The notes under the pieces are model-generated. The model was not told where the DNA came from. It saw only the letters and a list, made by a program, of their open reading frames with translations, and made no database searches. Of a stretch of 64,000 bases of DNA, positions 18,474 to 30,244 are shown piece by piece. Made by a program: the position numbers and the translations under genes. Numbering within the stretch: position 1 is the stretch's first letter; each line of letters begins with the position of its first letter. The DNA is from Skeletonema tropicum (Eukaryota; Bacillariophyta; Thalassiosirophyceae; Thalassiosirales; Thalassiosiraceae), in the NCBI GenBank assembly GCA_037178625.1, contig CM074143.1, positions 2,046,001-2,110,000 on the forward strand, written 5' to 3'.

Positions 18474-18555
18474 GAATCCTTGGATTTCCGAATCCTAGGA
18501 TTCCTGCTCCGAATCCTAGGATTCGATAAAACATGCCGTCCGAATCCTAGGATTC
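18474..18555. repeat. Cluster of 14-bp palindromes GAATCCTAGGATTC
   Basis: There are three perfect copies at 18490-18503, 18511-18524 and 18542-18555, and a degenerate one at 18474-18487. Each copy is self-complementary, so either a dimeric protein site or a hairpin cluster is possible. It begins 14 bases after repeat A1 ends. Confidence 0.85.
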
Positions 18556-19115
18556 TGGCAAGGGCTTGCTTGAAAAAAACTCCATGATGATGAAGTAACG
18601 CCTACTAGAGAGGGCTACTGCTGCAGCAACAACATAGCAGATACTTACTTCACATTATTTTAGATTATTATTCCGACGATGTTCTCTCGACCGTTATTAT
18701 TCTCGGCGCTACCATCGCCAATACACACGTCGACCGACATAATTTAATTTTCACATCCAGAGTACGCAATAATCAGCACTCGAGATAGCTGATAACAACA
18801 AAGTCAATAACAACAAATGAGTTGTTATTCATGTACCATTCAATCGTACGCTTCTAATGGATGTGCATGTGTTGGTGGTACATAATACAGAGTTTAAAGT
18901 ATCAGATAGGCTATGTTATTATTAATTGTTGGTATGTGATGTAAATTATTAGAAGTAATACTTGATAAATGTCATATTCCCCTCAATCTATCATTAATAT
19001 GGCTCCCACAAATGCATGTTATCGTAATAATGAATTTTGAATGCTTGTTTGATCGATATCTTCGCCGTTTGCATTGAATTGTAGTTGATTGTTTGTTGAA
19101 CACTCAAAGCCAGAA
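18556..19115. other. AT-rich, no gene seen
   Basis: I see no coding potential or obvious repeat beyond short AT-rich stretches. Confidence 0.4.
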
Positions 19116-19360
19116 GTTCAGCAGCGGAATAGACCGAGCAGCTATCGTAGCAGTCACTGAATTCATAGAAGCTTTCTCAATGGTATCAATTTTGCGAAAA
19201 CACAAGAAAGAAAGAAAGAACCTCGCGTGCAGGTACAGCCCACGTACAGAAGAGTGACTCAAGCCACGGGACACGCGCTACCTATCGAGCGAGCAAGCCA
19301 CGCTAGAGTTCCTCAGATTTCCGCAATAACCAATAACTCTAAGCTTTGTCGAAGCTTGGA
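19116..19360. repeat. Dispersed repeat, copy 1 of 2
   Basis: It shares the sequence from TTC(TC)AGCAGCGGAATAGACC to AAGCTTTGTCGAAGCTTGGA with 28483-28796. This copy lacks about 70 bases present in the other, including the promoter-like TATATATTCCG stretch. A GAAAGAAAGAAAGAA tract lies in the middle. Confidence 0.85.
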
Positions 19361-20346
19361 TAGTAAAAATTGGCGTGCGGCGGCAGGGCAAGCTTCTCCC
19401 GGCTTTCGTGCTTCTGTTCTTGCTGCACGAAATTCTCTTGCTGCACAAAAGTGAGCATAATTAAGAGATTGGTGCTGATCAGTATTCCAACATGTGAAAT
19501 GAACAAAGCTGCATTTAGATATTTTAACGGTTCCCGTGATGTGAAGAACTGTTCTTTGCCTTTGATACAGAGCTTGTAAGAGCCTGTTTTTCTTATTACA
19601 ATCTGCTGAGCAATTTCTTCTTCTTCTCATGAACTTTCTGATTACTGAAACTCTTCACTGCATTGTATCGATCTCTTTATTTGATTGGTAACCCAACATG
19701 TCGAGAATTGGTCGTTCTTTGGTTTTGGTGTCCTTCAATCGTTGCTCGAAGCGAATGAGATTTTGAGGAACATTGAAGCTGCGCTCGAGGTCCAACGCGG
19801 TTTCATTAGGTAGAGTCCTGCTACTGCTAGTGTTCTCACCCTCGACAAGACAACGTAGACCCAGTTCACGCATCGATAGTTCCAGTCATTAACAATGAGG
19901 ACGTCTTTCGACATTCCCTGCAGCTTGTCGCCAGTTGTTGATATGTTGGAGTTGACAGGAATCTGCTTGACGTTTGCATTTGCATTTGCATTTGCATTGC
20001 CCGCTGTTGTAGTTAAGGTATATTGTTTCAGTCAGAGGAAACTTGATTATGGCCGAAAATTCTTGTGGTTTGAGCTTGAAGGTCGGCAGGTTCGAGTTTA
20101 GCTCCATTTGAGGCAAAGTTGGTCGACTTTATGTTTATGTTTATGCCATCATCTCCCAGCTGCGTGATTATGGTGTCGTGGAAAGCTGCGGAAACCTTTC
20201 TGCGTTGCATGTTGCATGTGCCTTCGTTTTCTCCTCCTCTTCTTGGCCTTGGTGTTGCCTCTTTCATCCTCAGTCTTAGTATGGGTTGTTTTGGATATTG
20301 ATGCCTCGATTATGAGAGTGTGTGCTGATCATATGTGAAAGTCGTA
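19361..20346. other. No recognised gene
   Basis: It includes a short TTTGCA hexamer run at 19973-19998. The ORFs on both strands are short and without domains. Confidence 0.4.
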
Positions 20347-20380
20347 CCACTGGGCCACTAGACGTCTAGTGGCTCAGTGG
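20347..20380. repeat. 34-bp near-perfect palindrome
   Basis: The inner 20 bases (20354-20373, GCCACTAGACGTCTAGTGGC) are perfectly self-complementary. The outer arms CCACTG and CAGTGG extend it with one mismatched pair. It could be a foldback remnant or a binding site. Confidence 0.85.
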
Positions 20381-22080
20381 ACCACTTTCGCGTATGAGCA
20401 GCAAAAGTACATCAAAGAGCGGGCACTACTCATGCTTCCGGGCTTTTTGGCCCTACACGCTAGCGACTTGCAGTATTCTTTCAAGGCACCGCGGAAGCGG
20501 AAGCCCTAAACTATCGGCTTATCGGGGCTGCATCAGCAAGTGCATCAGCGTTGTGATATATATGTAACAGAAATTTTAAAGTACGTCTGGTGGGCCCTCA
20601 AGAGGCGACATTATCTATGGTATTGATAACGAACATGTGCTGTATCAGCTATTATTTCCCAGATCGCACCCCAAGCCTGCTATCTTTCAAGCAAGCCAGG
20701 ATTAGAAGGGTGATACCCTTGTTTGATACCTCAAATCATTCTTTTGTTTGCTGGTGTACTTCCATGTACTAAGTCAGTTCTCACTCTTGCAACGGTCTTC
20801 GGTGCGGTTCCACATTGTTTTCATGTCAGACCCGCATAAAGTCCATTGTCTACTCAGTAAAACTGGGTACGTACAGTGTGTGGTTGTAAAATTCTCATCC
20901 CATTGCTTGATGTCGCTTATGATACTGAAGCTCTAGATCTTCTCTATTGCATGGACTCTCCTAACTGGCTGATTCGGATTAAGGTAGTAGTTGTCAAAGT
21001 TGTTCCTCGTCTACGGTTCGTATCTAAGGAGGGAATGTCGTCGGACCGGTACTACTGCAGTTCTCTGATACATTCATCAACACCTGCCTCTTCTTTCTTC
21101 GGGTGCGCACCCTACTTCTCTCGGAGAAGATTACGAATACTCAATGAAGCTGTGAGAATGTTCAAGTCTGGTTCTCTCTCTCTTTCTATCTATCTCTCTT
21201 TATCTCTCTCTCTTTCGTACAATACCTATCGTCGTCACGATGGGCATGATCCGCTTCTAGTGGCACATTGTAATCGGCAGTGATACTCACGTTGTTCCAT
21301 AGTTTTTGTGGCAAAGATGTAATAATACAGAAGAATCTTCCACGATGATGGAGTGACAACGATACAACGGGTATAGGCACTTGCAAACTTCCGCATTGAC
21401 CCCATCTAATTTTTGCAAACCTCCGCATTAACCCTGCCCATTCAATTTGATTGCGTAGAAGCGATGCTACAGTCTCGTAGCTGACCTGAGAGGCTTTCTA
21501 TCTCTCTCTCTCTCTCTTTCTATCTCTCTCTCTATATATATATATATCTTCCCAGTCCGTCTTTCCCTATGATGTTCCCGCATGGTTCCCAGTGGGTCTT
21601 GACGAGTGTACTCGCTACACTCACTCATCTACGAATCTATCTAAGACTCCCACAAATTCCTATCTAAGACTCCCACAAATTCCTGAATCACTTGTACCAG
21701 ATTTCAGCTCTCCTCCTATGCTGTCTCTTACTGCCGTTGGATACTCTTGATCTATGCTCTTGATCTACTTATGCTCCCTTTCTTTCCCCGACTTGTCAAT
21801 TGATATCCCTCTTTTTCATCCATCTGTCTCCCCCGCTCTGATAATTGTAGTTCACGCTACTGTAGACACACTGCTTTACTCTCGCCCTCCCTACATTGTG
21901 TTGCGCTCCGCTGGTCGAGGTAAGTTGACTATCGTGACGTGTGATACTCGGTGTCTTCACCGGCCCCATTAAGTTGGTTCATCGGGGGGGGAAGAAGCAG
22001 ACGTCCCTATGACGTCTCCCCCCCAAATCCTTCTCAATGATGCAGCGCTATTTGCACTGTTGGGTCGGCTCAGTTGTATT
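20381..22080. other. No recognised gene; microsatellites
   Basis: CT-rich runs lie at about 21172-21213 and 21495-21535, followed by TA at 21534-21547. A direct duplication of about 21 bases, TATCTAAGACTCCCACAAATT, lies near 21638-21682. Short ORFs have no domains. Confidence 0.45.
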
Positions 22081-24200
22081 AATGGAAGGATAATTCGATG
22101 CGTTACCATATTTTTCTAATTTGTGCCATCCTCCCGGCATGTTCCTTCATCCTACCTCCTCCCCTTATCGGAGGAGGGAACGCCACCGGTAATTGCTCTC
22201 CCATGGTTTGGCCTGGTTCGCCGCTGCCCTTGCGCCAGCCCCCCACCATCGAAGCCGGCCGTATCCCGGTTCGTTCGCCCGATGTGGACACAGAGTTGTC
22301 GAGGTGGGGGCTTTTTGCTGGTGCTGGTGGAGGAGTTTTAAGAAAAACGAAGGAGAAGAGGGGAAAAGAGAAGGGAAAGAACACTAGATAAGCTCTAGCT
22401 TTCAAATCAAATCTCATCAAGATTTAAGCTGATCGGATAGTATGGTCATGATAAGCTGTCGACAGAGTGCGTATCTCTGCAAAACAAATAATATTATCTG
22501 TGGAAGGATCTAAAATGATGTGTAGTACATCATCTAATCTAATACCTAATATGATTTCAATTAGAATGAGGGAAGCCGAAGTATGAATTTACCTCTTTTT
22601 ACGTTTCTCTTCATAGATACGGAAGTTGGGGCTACCACTTCTACGAGTCATGATAGTATGTCTCTAGAGATAAAGCCTCCATCTTTGGGAGAACATTGAC
22701 AGTCGTTTTCAATACTGCCGTCGTTGAATGTTAGTGGAGTCCCTCATTGGTCGATACGTCATAATATTATCATCGACAGATGCCATCATGGTAGCCATTG
22801 GTATTCATAATGTCATCATGATAATATATCTTGTCGCGATTCCCACCAAATACATCGTAATGCCAACTTCAGATATAAGTGGTCAGTCAATCTACTCAGT
22901 TTAGACGCATCGTCGATATGTCGATATCGTGTCCGCGAGAAATATGCACACAAAATCATCATGATGCATAACACTTTGTCTTTCTCTTCTAATTTTTATT
23001 TATTCTCGTCGACAGCATGAAGATAGAATCAGAATTGTTTGGCTGCTTGGAGCATCTCTGTGGGTTGTATGATGTTGTGAGTGTCTACATCGTAGCTGAA
23101 GACAGTTTGTGCGCATCATCGATACTGTAAGATGAAATAGAAATATCCATCAGCCGTTAAGCTCAAAAAACAGCGGTGCTGTCCTCATTGATTGTGTGTT
23201 ATCGTGTTGATTTGCGCATGCTTTGTTGTTGTGTGTATTGCGTCGTGTCGTGGGAATGCAGAGGAGTATGCACCACACACCATACACTAACATCTCATAG
23301 CATTATCGTACATTGAGTGCTATAGTGTGTCTCTACTTTCACCCTTAGATCGTTATATGCAAGACGTCTCTTTACCCATCGTCACATCAACAAAGGTCAC
23401 TCAGATATGCTATCTTATGCGTTGAGTTCAAGTTGTGTCACCGACGAGAATCCGGAGCAATTGATGATGTTGGGCATCGCACCAGCCGCCTCTGCCCCCT
23501 GCCATTTTACTAGTTTAATAATGATGCTTCTATCGACATGCAACGTGGCAAGAAGTTGTTGGAGGCCTTCTATCTCTATTGTAGGTACCACGGTTCTGGT
23601 TGTACTCTCTCTGTTATGACATAGATGTCATGTTGACATTGTCGGGCTGCGCTCAATTCGAAATGGTCGATTTCTCGTTTCTCGCAACCTAGGGGACGGT
23701 CGTACTGATTCCTATTGACTTGTGTAAGTAGAGGTAGGTTGACCTAGGGGAGGGTCATCTAACGTGACCGTCGGGTAGGTCTCCACCAGCACCAACCAGC
23801 AGCCGTTTCATCACCAACGGCGGTTGTCTTTTTCATGTAGAGCTGTACTAATTCCGCCGTAGAAACTCCAAAAAATGTAGTAGTGACAATGATTGCCGTA
23901 ACTACGCTACACAACACATAATGCAGCCGCTCCGGTGGAATGACACGGTGCCTCCTTGCTAGAAACTCGTTCTAATGGCCATATTATTATTTGGCGGTGG
24001 AGATGGTGGTTGCCTTGCAGCACCCTCGGCGGGGTTGCCACCACACCAACTCGTCTCCGCTGGGCTGGTACCAACCACACCTACGTAGAAAAAGTATCAC
24101 AACGATTCATCTCTTAAACAAATTGCATGAATCTACAGCTGTTCAACGCACGCCGCTCGTAGCCTGTCTCAATAGAACACGACTCCTTACAGCGAGTTGA
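22081..24200. other. No supported gene; GC-rich patch and copia LTR-like end
   Basis: A plus-strand ORF at 22098-22391 starts with a hydrophobic stretch (MRYHIFLICAILPACSF) but is mirrored by an equally long antisense ORF, so it is not called. Around 23694-23765 a CCTAGGGGA(C/G)GGTC motif is repeated. The last part (about 23950-24200) probably is the 3' LTR of the copia relic to the right. Confidence 0.4.
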
Positions 24201-27200
24201 AATACTCCCCTCAAGCTAGCACCACCTGGCGCTAGATTGTGCTACTTCACTGTTCCGATGCCTTTCTACGATCCCAAAGATCTAGTCATCACCTCAAAAT
24301 ATACCGAAAGAACCCTATCGAGGGAGGATAAGTTCACATAAAGCTAATCTCACCCTGTTACGATCGACTACTCCAGCTTGCATCAGAGGCTGGCCAGCCA
24401 TACCGCCAGCGAAGTGATCGGTTTCGGCGTTGCCGCGTAATCCCTAATCACTCCTTACTCTTACTCCATCGTGAAATCTGTATTGTAGGATCTTCCCGAC
24501 AAACCGCTCCCCTCTCTCCCAATACCATTGGCCTTTTAAGCAGATCATCAATACTTCGTGAATACTGATCTATGATCACTATCTTCTTCTTATAACACGC
24601 TTACGAACCAAGTCATAGGCAACTGCATCATACACTGTTCTTCATCAAGCAAAGTGGATCCTAGACCCATCGTGTTAGATAACACCGACTGATCATTCTC
24701 AAGAAAACAGGCCCTCGACTGGAATCCGCATCATTCTCAGTTTATATCAGCGCACTAATGTATTCTGTAGTCTTAGTCTCAGCCTGGTCCGTCAAACCAT
24801 CAACACTCCCCTGTCTCTTGGAATACCAAGCGATATAGGAGCATTATTCAAGTAGACAATGAAACCAGCGCAAGATTTCCACGTGACCGTATCACCAGCA
24901 CAATATGTATAAATAAATCAACGGATGACAAATTCTTTTCCTCTCGGCTCAGGCTATCAGGAGGCAGAACCTCCTTCCATCCTGCTCCGTCTAGAGTGGA
25001 AATGTCCAATCCTGCTTCTGAAATGCTGCTGAAGTGATATGTGGCTCAGTGGGATCATACAACATCTTGGCATTCTGATACTTAGTCAAGTATGCGAATA
25101 GGTGAAACAAACATTCCAAATGACCTTCTATGGGCAGAGCAAGGTGTCAACTCGTCGTCATTGAAAGCTCCCAACAAATATCTACCCGACCAGGCCAACT
25201 CTCTATCGCCTATCGCAGGATTTCTACCAAAGATCAACTATAGGGCGCTCCCACTAGCCAATTCTCAACTAGCATCTATCCGGCAGATACTCAGTCTTTA
25301 ATGGAGCTCCATCACTCTTGGCATTGTGCAACCCTTCTTGGCCAGCCACTCAGAACATTCGTCAAGGCTATGCCAACATACGGGACAGCCAAAAGCCCAG
25401 CACTAGATGCCAGTGTTCAACTCCACTCTACGAGATCTATTGCCAAGATACCTCGATGGCCTCTCGTGAATGCTGCCTCTTCCGCTTCTGAATGTCAGCC
25501 AATCTCGTTGCGTAGCACGGCTTCTACAATCGTATGTAAGATCACATGCCCCCCTCTACACACCAAAGACATACTCCATGTACTTTTCCATCACTAGTAA
25601 AAGGACGAAGGCAAACACAGGATCTCCATGCGGCAATTTAAAGCGAAGGTCAAGCATATACTCACATTAGTGCAGCCCAAAATCTCTGCATGCAAAACGA
25701 CTTCCGTGAACCTCTCGCTAGATCAGAGCATTTCTTCATTCTCAACATCAAATTCGGAACAGCAGACAACATAGCGCTTCTGAATAACTTTGGAAATATA
25801 CATTCTGGTGTTTCCTGCAAAGACTGATGGACCCATCATTTCGGCGTAGGGAATGCAACATGCACTTCTCGACTTATCACACCAGCACGGCTTCACACCA
25901 CACTCGTGGATCTTGCGGCTCGACCTACCCTTTCCTGATGTAATGATCTTCATCTGCTTCCGCACTGTGAACACAACACTGAAATGCAACTTCATTATCA
26001 TCCTGCACCACATACTCGGCCATCTCCGCAGCACAGGGTTGATATATTTCGATCCTTCAGCCAGCTGCATCTGCATCCATTGCTTGCGACAATTAATAAT
26101 ACTCATCAAGAACATTCATCAACCGTAGCCTGAGAATCCACTTCCGATCATACCTCATCGTGATATACTTTAATCTCTCGGAGTAATGTATATTATCGAC
26201 TCCAACTGCAACTTGTTCTAGAACATTTTGGGCAATAAAAGCGCACAATACCGCTTCAGCCTTCACATTCTCATTGAACCATACAACATAGGTAATAGTA
26301 GTCAGGGCTAAGCGGTGATAGACGCCATTGTCTAACCATCTTTGTCAACACTGCGACTCGGCAATAGACCTTGTCGACACTGTGATATCGCACCTTGCAC
26401 AACTTGTGGCCATCCTCCCCTTGAGGGAAAGACTTCTACGTCAATCTGGTCATCCGCAAATGATCTGTCAGTAATGGGCTCCCCTGAAGCAATGCATGCA
26501 TCAGCCTCAGGTACCACGTATTGTCTTCGAACCTCATTGCTCATCCGCAAGTATTGCAAGAGCGTCCGCCTCGCCATCATGAATATGCCAGCCGCTGATA
26601 TCATTCAGATCATCGAACCACTTCATTGTAAAGTCTATCCTGAGTCTCCTCCTCGGCCGTAGATAATTCAACATCATCTACCTCGGAGGTAAAATCGCCG
26701 CGTCCCCAAAATTTGCGTCGAATATTATTCATACACATCAGCCAATTGCTGCGTTCATTCTCATTCATAGTCATTTCGCTGCCATGGTAATTACTAGGCT
26801 CCAAACACCCCCCAAAAAAACAACTGTATAGCGTGTGGGATCTTGTGAGTTCCTATCTTCCAAAGAATAACATCACAATCAAGCCAACCAAACGCCGCAA
26901 TATTGCTAATATCTGGCTCGTGCATCTAGTCACCGGGCATGGATTTAATCCGCCGAGTTGTTGTGCCATGTACCGTAAGGTTCATGATTTGCACCCTCCG
27001 CTCAAAGCAATCCCATAACATCATAAGAGCGTCGCTTTCCTGAAATTCAGCTGATAGATTATGCAAGAACCCAAACTAGCGTTCCTCCAAATCAGCCCAC
27101 TGCGTACCTCTCCTAATACACGCAGAGTATTCCCACCTCGTATAAACCTGCGTACCTCCTCGCACTTTTGGATGCTCAAGGATCGCAGACGAGCGTGTCT

Positions 27201-27560
27201 GGAACACCTATATACTCACCTGCATGATGCCGTCGCTGCCATCTCATCCAAGTATAAATGAACCCTTTTTGGACACATAAACTCGGACAAGTGTACACGT
27301 TGGTACCTCCTTGTGGTCTTCGCGTCGCATCAGTGTAGAAGATAGTATCAATAAAACGTTTGTTGCGTAATGCACGATCATTTGTTGGAAACTAACTCTC
27401 TTGACAAAGTAGTGTTGATGAAAACCTACCCAGCTGCGTCGTCTGTTAAATTGTGAGCATCCTCTTCTGAAATGCGCTATAACTAACCAAGTATCTCGGC
27501 TGAGACACACCAGTAGGATCTCCAACTCCAACGCACTGAAAATACCCAAAGTGGTCGACA
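24201..27560 (-). pseudogene. Decayed Ty1/copia-like polyprotein
   Basis: In shifting minus-strand frames, recognisable pieces of a copia pol occur in the right order. KRYVVC-SEF near 25,760 fits the RT region. HLALPIEGHLECLFHLFAYL followed by TKYQNAKMLYDPTEPHI lies near 25,000-25,130, at the RT/RNase H junction. FLENDQSVLSNTMGLGSTLL near 24,640-24,710 fits RNase H. A copia-style polypurine tract, GAGGGGAGTATT, closes it at 24201-24216. Many stops and frameshifts show it is long dead. The N-terminal limit (about 27,560) is a guess from the extent of weakly similar frames. Confidence 0.65.
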
Positions 27561-27739
27561 CAATATATATAGCTTCAAAATCTCATAAGAACAATTCATT
27601 GTTATCTCTTGTCTCATCGGTACTGCAAGATGCAATGCCATGCACAACAGATCTTCCCAGTGATTCCAGAGCCTCAGCCAATTACAATGAGTTCCTTTCT
27701 AGAAGGAAACTCCCTCTTGCTACTAGTACGCATCAATAT

Positions 27740-28023
27740 GATTATCCATCACCTCTATTAAGCGAGCATCCTCAGAGGGATCTCCAGCATTTACTCAGAG
27801 GTATCTCTCAACCATAGCGACATACTTGTGCATCCATAAGATTATCCATCACCTCTATTTAGCTAGCATCCTCAGAGGGATCTCCAGCATTTACTCAGAG
27901 GTATCTCTCAATCATAGCGACATACTTATGCATCCATATGATTATCCATCACCTCTACGAAGCGAGCATCCTCAGAGGGATCTCCAGCATTGATTCAGAG
28001 GGGGCTTTCAATCATAGCGCATA
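27740..28023. repeat. 100-bp tandem repeat, 2.8 copies
   Basis: Copies begin at 27740, 27840 and 27940 with GATTATCCATCACCTCTA and run through CTCAGAGGGATCTCCAGCATT. The third copy is more diverged at its end. Confidence 0.92.
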
Positions 28024-28200
28024 CATCTGGACGTTGAGCGCTCTCACAGTAGTAGCCTGGATACTACTCTCATACTCTCCTCGCTCGTTCCTGCAATAAA
28101 AAAAAAAAGGCAAGTGCGCCGACTCAGTACCCATGCATACACCAACTTCACGTCCTCCACATCGAAGACGTCTGTGTTACTTGGTAATCTCGTCAATTCT

Positions 28201-28479
28201 TCAACTACCATCCGCATTTAAATCTAACACTACCACATTAACATAATGAATGGGAAAATCGAAGAGGAGATCAGATACATCAACATCACTGTTGCTTTCT
28301 ACATCGAAAAAATCGATGTCCGGCGTAGCGCTTGCCTCCTCCTCCTCTTCTGCAGGTGACAGTTCGATGTCCGGCGTAGAGCTTGCCTCCTCATCTTCTG
28401 CAGTTGACAGTTGTGGTTCCCCGAGCTCAAGTGGAGGAATGCTTCCTGTTGCTGGTGGAGGTGTACTTAGGTGAGGACA
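28201..28479 (-). other. Acidic open frame without ATG (possible exon)
   Basis: This is 92 codons open between TAA (28482-28480) and TGA (28203-28201), with no Met. The translation contains a Pro-rich start and an imperfect acidic repeat, DEEASSTPDIELS / EEEEASATPDIDF, followed by SNSDVDVSDLLFDFP. Its strong composition suggests a terminal exon needing an upstream exon. A GTGAGT donor after ATG-containing sequence near 28551 is one candidate, but phase and acceptor are not settled. It recalls, without proving kinship, the acidic parts of the array protein. Confidence 0.35.
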
Positions 28480-28482
28480 TTA

Positions 28483-28796
28483 GTTCTCAGCAGCGGAATA
28501 GACCGGACTATATATTCCGTCCTGACTGCTGCTCGCTCACTCACTCTAGAGTGACACCACATACGGTTGGAATTCATAGAAGCTTTCTCAATGGTATCAA
28601 TTTTGCGAAAACACAAGAAAGAAAGAAAGAACCTCGCGTACAGGTACAGCCCACCACGTACAGAAAAGTGACTCAAGCCACGGGACACGCGGAACACACG
28701 CGCTACCTTACCTATCGAGCGAGCCACCCTATCGAGCGAGCCACGCTAGAGTTCCTCAGATTTCCGCAATAACTCTAAGCTTTGTCGAAGCTTGGA
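28483..28796. repeat. Dispersed repeat, copy 2 of 2
   Basis: This is the longer partner of 19116-19360, ending at the same GTCGAAGCTTGGA. It abuts directly on the inverted unit fragment at the array edge. Confidence 0.85.
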
Positions 28797-28857
28797 CAAT
28801 TCCTGTTCCTGAAAACTTATCGCAAGAGTAAAATGCTGCGCTATCTTTCATTGTACT
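28797..28857 (-). repeat. Inverted fragment of the array unit at the left array border
   Basis: The plus strand reads like the reverse complement of the unit segment TACAATGAAAGATAATGC...TTTTCAGGAATTG, with several mismatches. It lies 70 bases left of the first direct unit and points the opposite way. Confidence 0.75.
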
Positions 28858-29335
28858 CGGCGGTGATATAATCAGCTGAACTATGTCGCTTTCGCTAATT
28901 TCAGCCTCGTCGATTTGGCCAGCGTCATTCGATTTCAAAGGAAGATACAGATGCAACTGGTAAAAGGTTGGACTTTCTGCCAATGCCAATACCAATACGT
29001 GGTGCACAAGTGCTGGTAAAAGAGATGAAAAGAGTGGCAACAATCGTTACAATGAAAGATAATGCAGCATGTCACTCTTGCGACGAGTTTTCAGGAATTG
29101 TTTTTACTATTGGATAAGAATATTTGAACGTGACCTGACGTGCAGTTGCACACACATTTGCTCCTACCAGATAGTAGAGTGCTTTTGAAAGTTCTCTCTC
29201 TGATTGCCCTCACCCTTACCCTTAGCCACCAACACCAACACTCTTAACTACTCCAACACTCACATTTGCTCCTACAGATAAGAGTGCATTTGAAAATTCT
29301 CCTCCTGATTGCCCCCAGCCGCCAACACTCTTAAC

Positions 29336-29970
29336 CTACTCCTCATCAAAGAAATCATACTCCTCATCCTCATCATCGTCATCGTCATCGCCGACGAAGC
29401 CAAGGTCTTTGACGACAACGCGTTTTGCTACGCATCTGCGGCTGCGCCTTTTCTGATTCTTCCAGCGATTGATTTTTTTCCCATTCTTGCGCTTACTCGA
29501 GTTGCTCCAGCTTTTGCTCCAGCTAGTAACCCATTTGCATCTACGGGCCCTGAGGCAACGCTTCTTTCCGCGGCCCCTGCATTGAACGGCTAGGAAAATT
29601 GGGTCATCCTCGGACTCGAACTCCTCGGACGGAGCGGTAATTCCCTCACCGTCATATTCAAATTCAAATCCACTAACAGGAAACTCGTCGGACGGAGCAG
29701 TAATTCCCTCACCGTCATTTTCAAATTCAAATCCACTAACAGGATGCTATGATGCATATTATACAAGTGAGAGTGAAGTGAGAGGCGTCAGTGATTTGAA
29801 CTTGAATCAGTAGAAAGGCTGCAAGGCAAGGCAAGGCGAAACACATGAACTGACTTATCAAACGAACGGAACAAATAACAATGCAAACTTACAGCCACAG
29901 CGGCAGAGACAGCTCCTGGAGCGGTTGAGAGAAGAGCTAAGGCGGCGGAGATAATAAGATGAAGCTTCAT
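29336..29970 (-). CDS. Array copy 1: two-exon secreted protein, acidic repeats + Cys/Trp basic core + acidic tail
   Basis: Exon 1 (29970-29893) encodes MKLHLIISAALALLS... , a classic signal peptide of 26 codons. The intron 29892-29747 starts GTAAGT and ends ATCATAG; splicing is in phase 0. Exon 2 (29746-29336) gives 136 residues. Precursor of 162: two 21-residue acidic repeats (FEFENDGEGITAPS and FEFEYDGEGITAPS, a 63-bp duplication), then a core at about 83-139 with 25 Lys/Arg in 57 residues, Cys82, 90, 96, 131 and Trp98, 102, 106, 121, then the acidic tail DDDDDDEDEEYDFFDEE. Secretion is inferred from the signal peptide, and disulfides from the even Cys count. No family is recognised. Another acceptor (TTGCAG at 29823-29818) would give a stop after three codons. 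Five minisatellite copies lie upstream. Confidence 0.75.
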
Positions 29971-30071
29971 GATTTTTGAGATATCGTTTAATCTGTTGCT
30001 GTTGATAAAATTATGGCAGGATCAAGATGCCAACCCCTCATGAAATGGTTCACGCTGGTGTTCCAGAAACA

Positions 30072-30149
30072 GTTCACACTTGTGTCGGTTCACACTTGTG
30101 TCGGTTCACACTTGTGTCGGTTCACACTTGTGTCGGTTCACACTTGTGT
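30072..30149. promoter_or_regulatory. 16-bp upstream minisatellite (example from copy 1)
   Basis: There are five copies of GTTCACACTTGTGTCG about 100 bp upstream of the ATG. The core ACACTTGTGT is an inverted repeat around TT, the form of a dimeric binding site. Array units carry four to six copies; beta has two. Placement between gene start and the previous unit suggests a promoter or enhancer element, but this is inference. Confidence 0.55.
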
Positions 30150-30173
30150 TTTTCTCATCGTTCCCCTCTGTAG

Positions 30174-30244
30174 GAGGCAAAGGCGTGTTGTTCATTTCCC
30201 TGTCCAAGCGTGGATGGAGCGTTGACCCGGCCTCGCAGGTACAG
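30174..30244 (+). other. Exon-like 71-nt module in the intergenic region (example from copy 1)
   Basis: A pyrimidine tract and acceptor (TTCCCCTCTGTAG) precede 71 nt that end at a perfect donor (ACAG|GTAAGT, with an alternative CAG|GTACAG). One frame is open (GKGVLFISLSKRGWSVDP...). The module is present in all array units, near alpha and beta, and alone at 14421-14520. It may be an exon of a plus-strand transcript; the partner exons are not identified. Confidence 0.35.

Noticed and set aside
22098..22391. Plus ORF with signal-peptide-like start
   Set aside because: The antisense strand is equally open, composition is GC-rich and low-complexity, and no domain or splice context supports it.
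29309..29593. Plus-strand ORF (MPPAANTLN...) repeated in every unit
   Set aside because: It is antisense to exon 2 of the spliced gene; its hydrophobic runs mirror the Asp/Glu and Lys codons of the real frame.
29818..29823. TTGCAG as the 3' splice site of the array gene
   Set aside because: Joining exon 1 there gives a stop after three codons; ATCATAG further on joins in phase to the conserved open frame.
30072..30149. CRISPR-like array
   Set aside because: The 16-bp repeats are directly adjacent without unique spacers; this is a minisatellite in a eukaryotic context.
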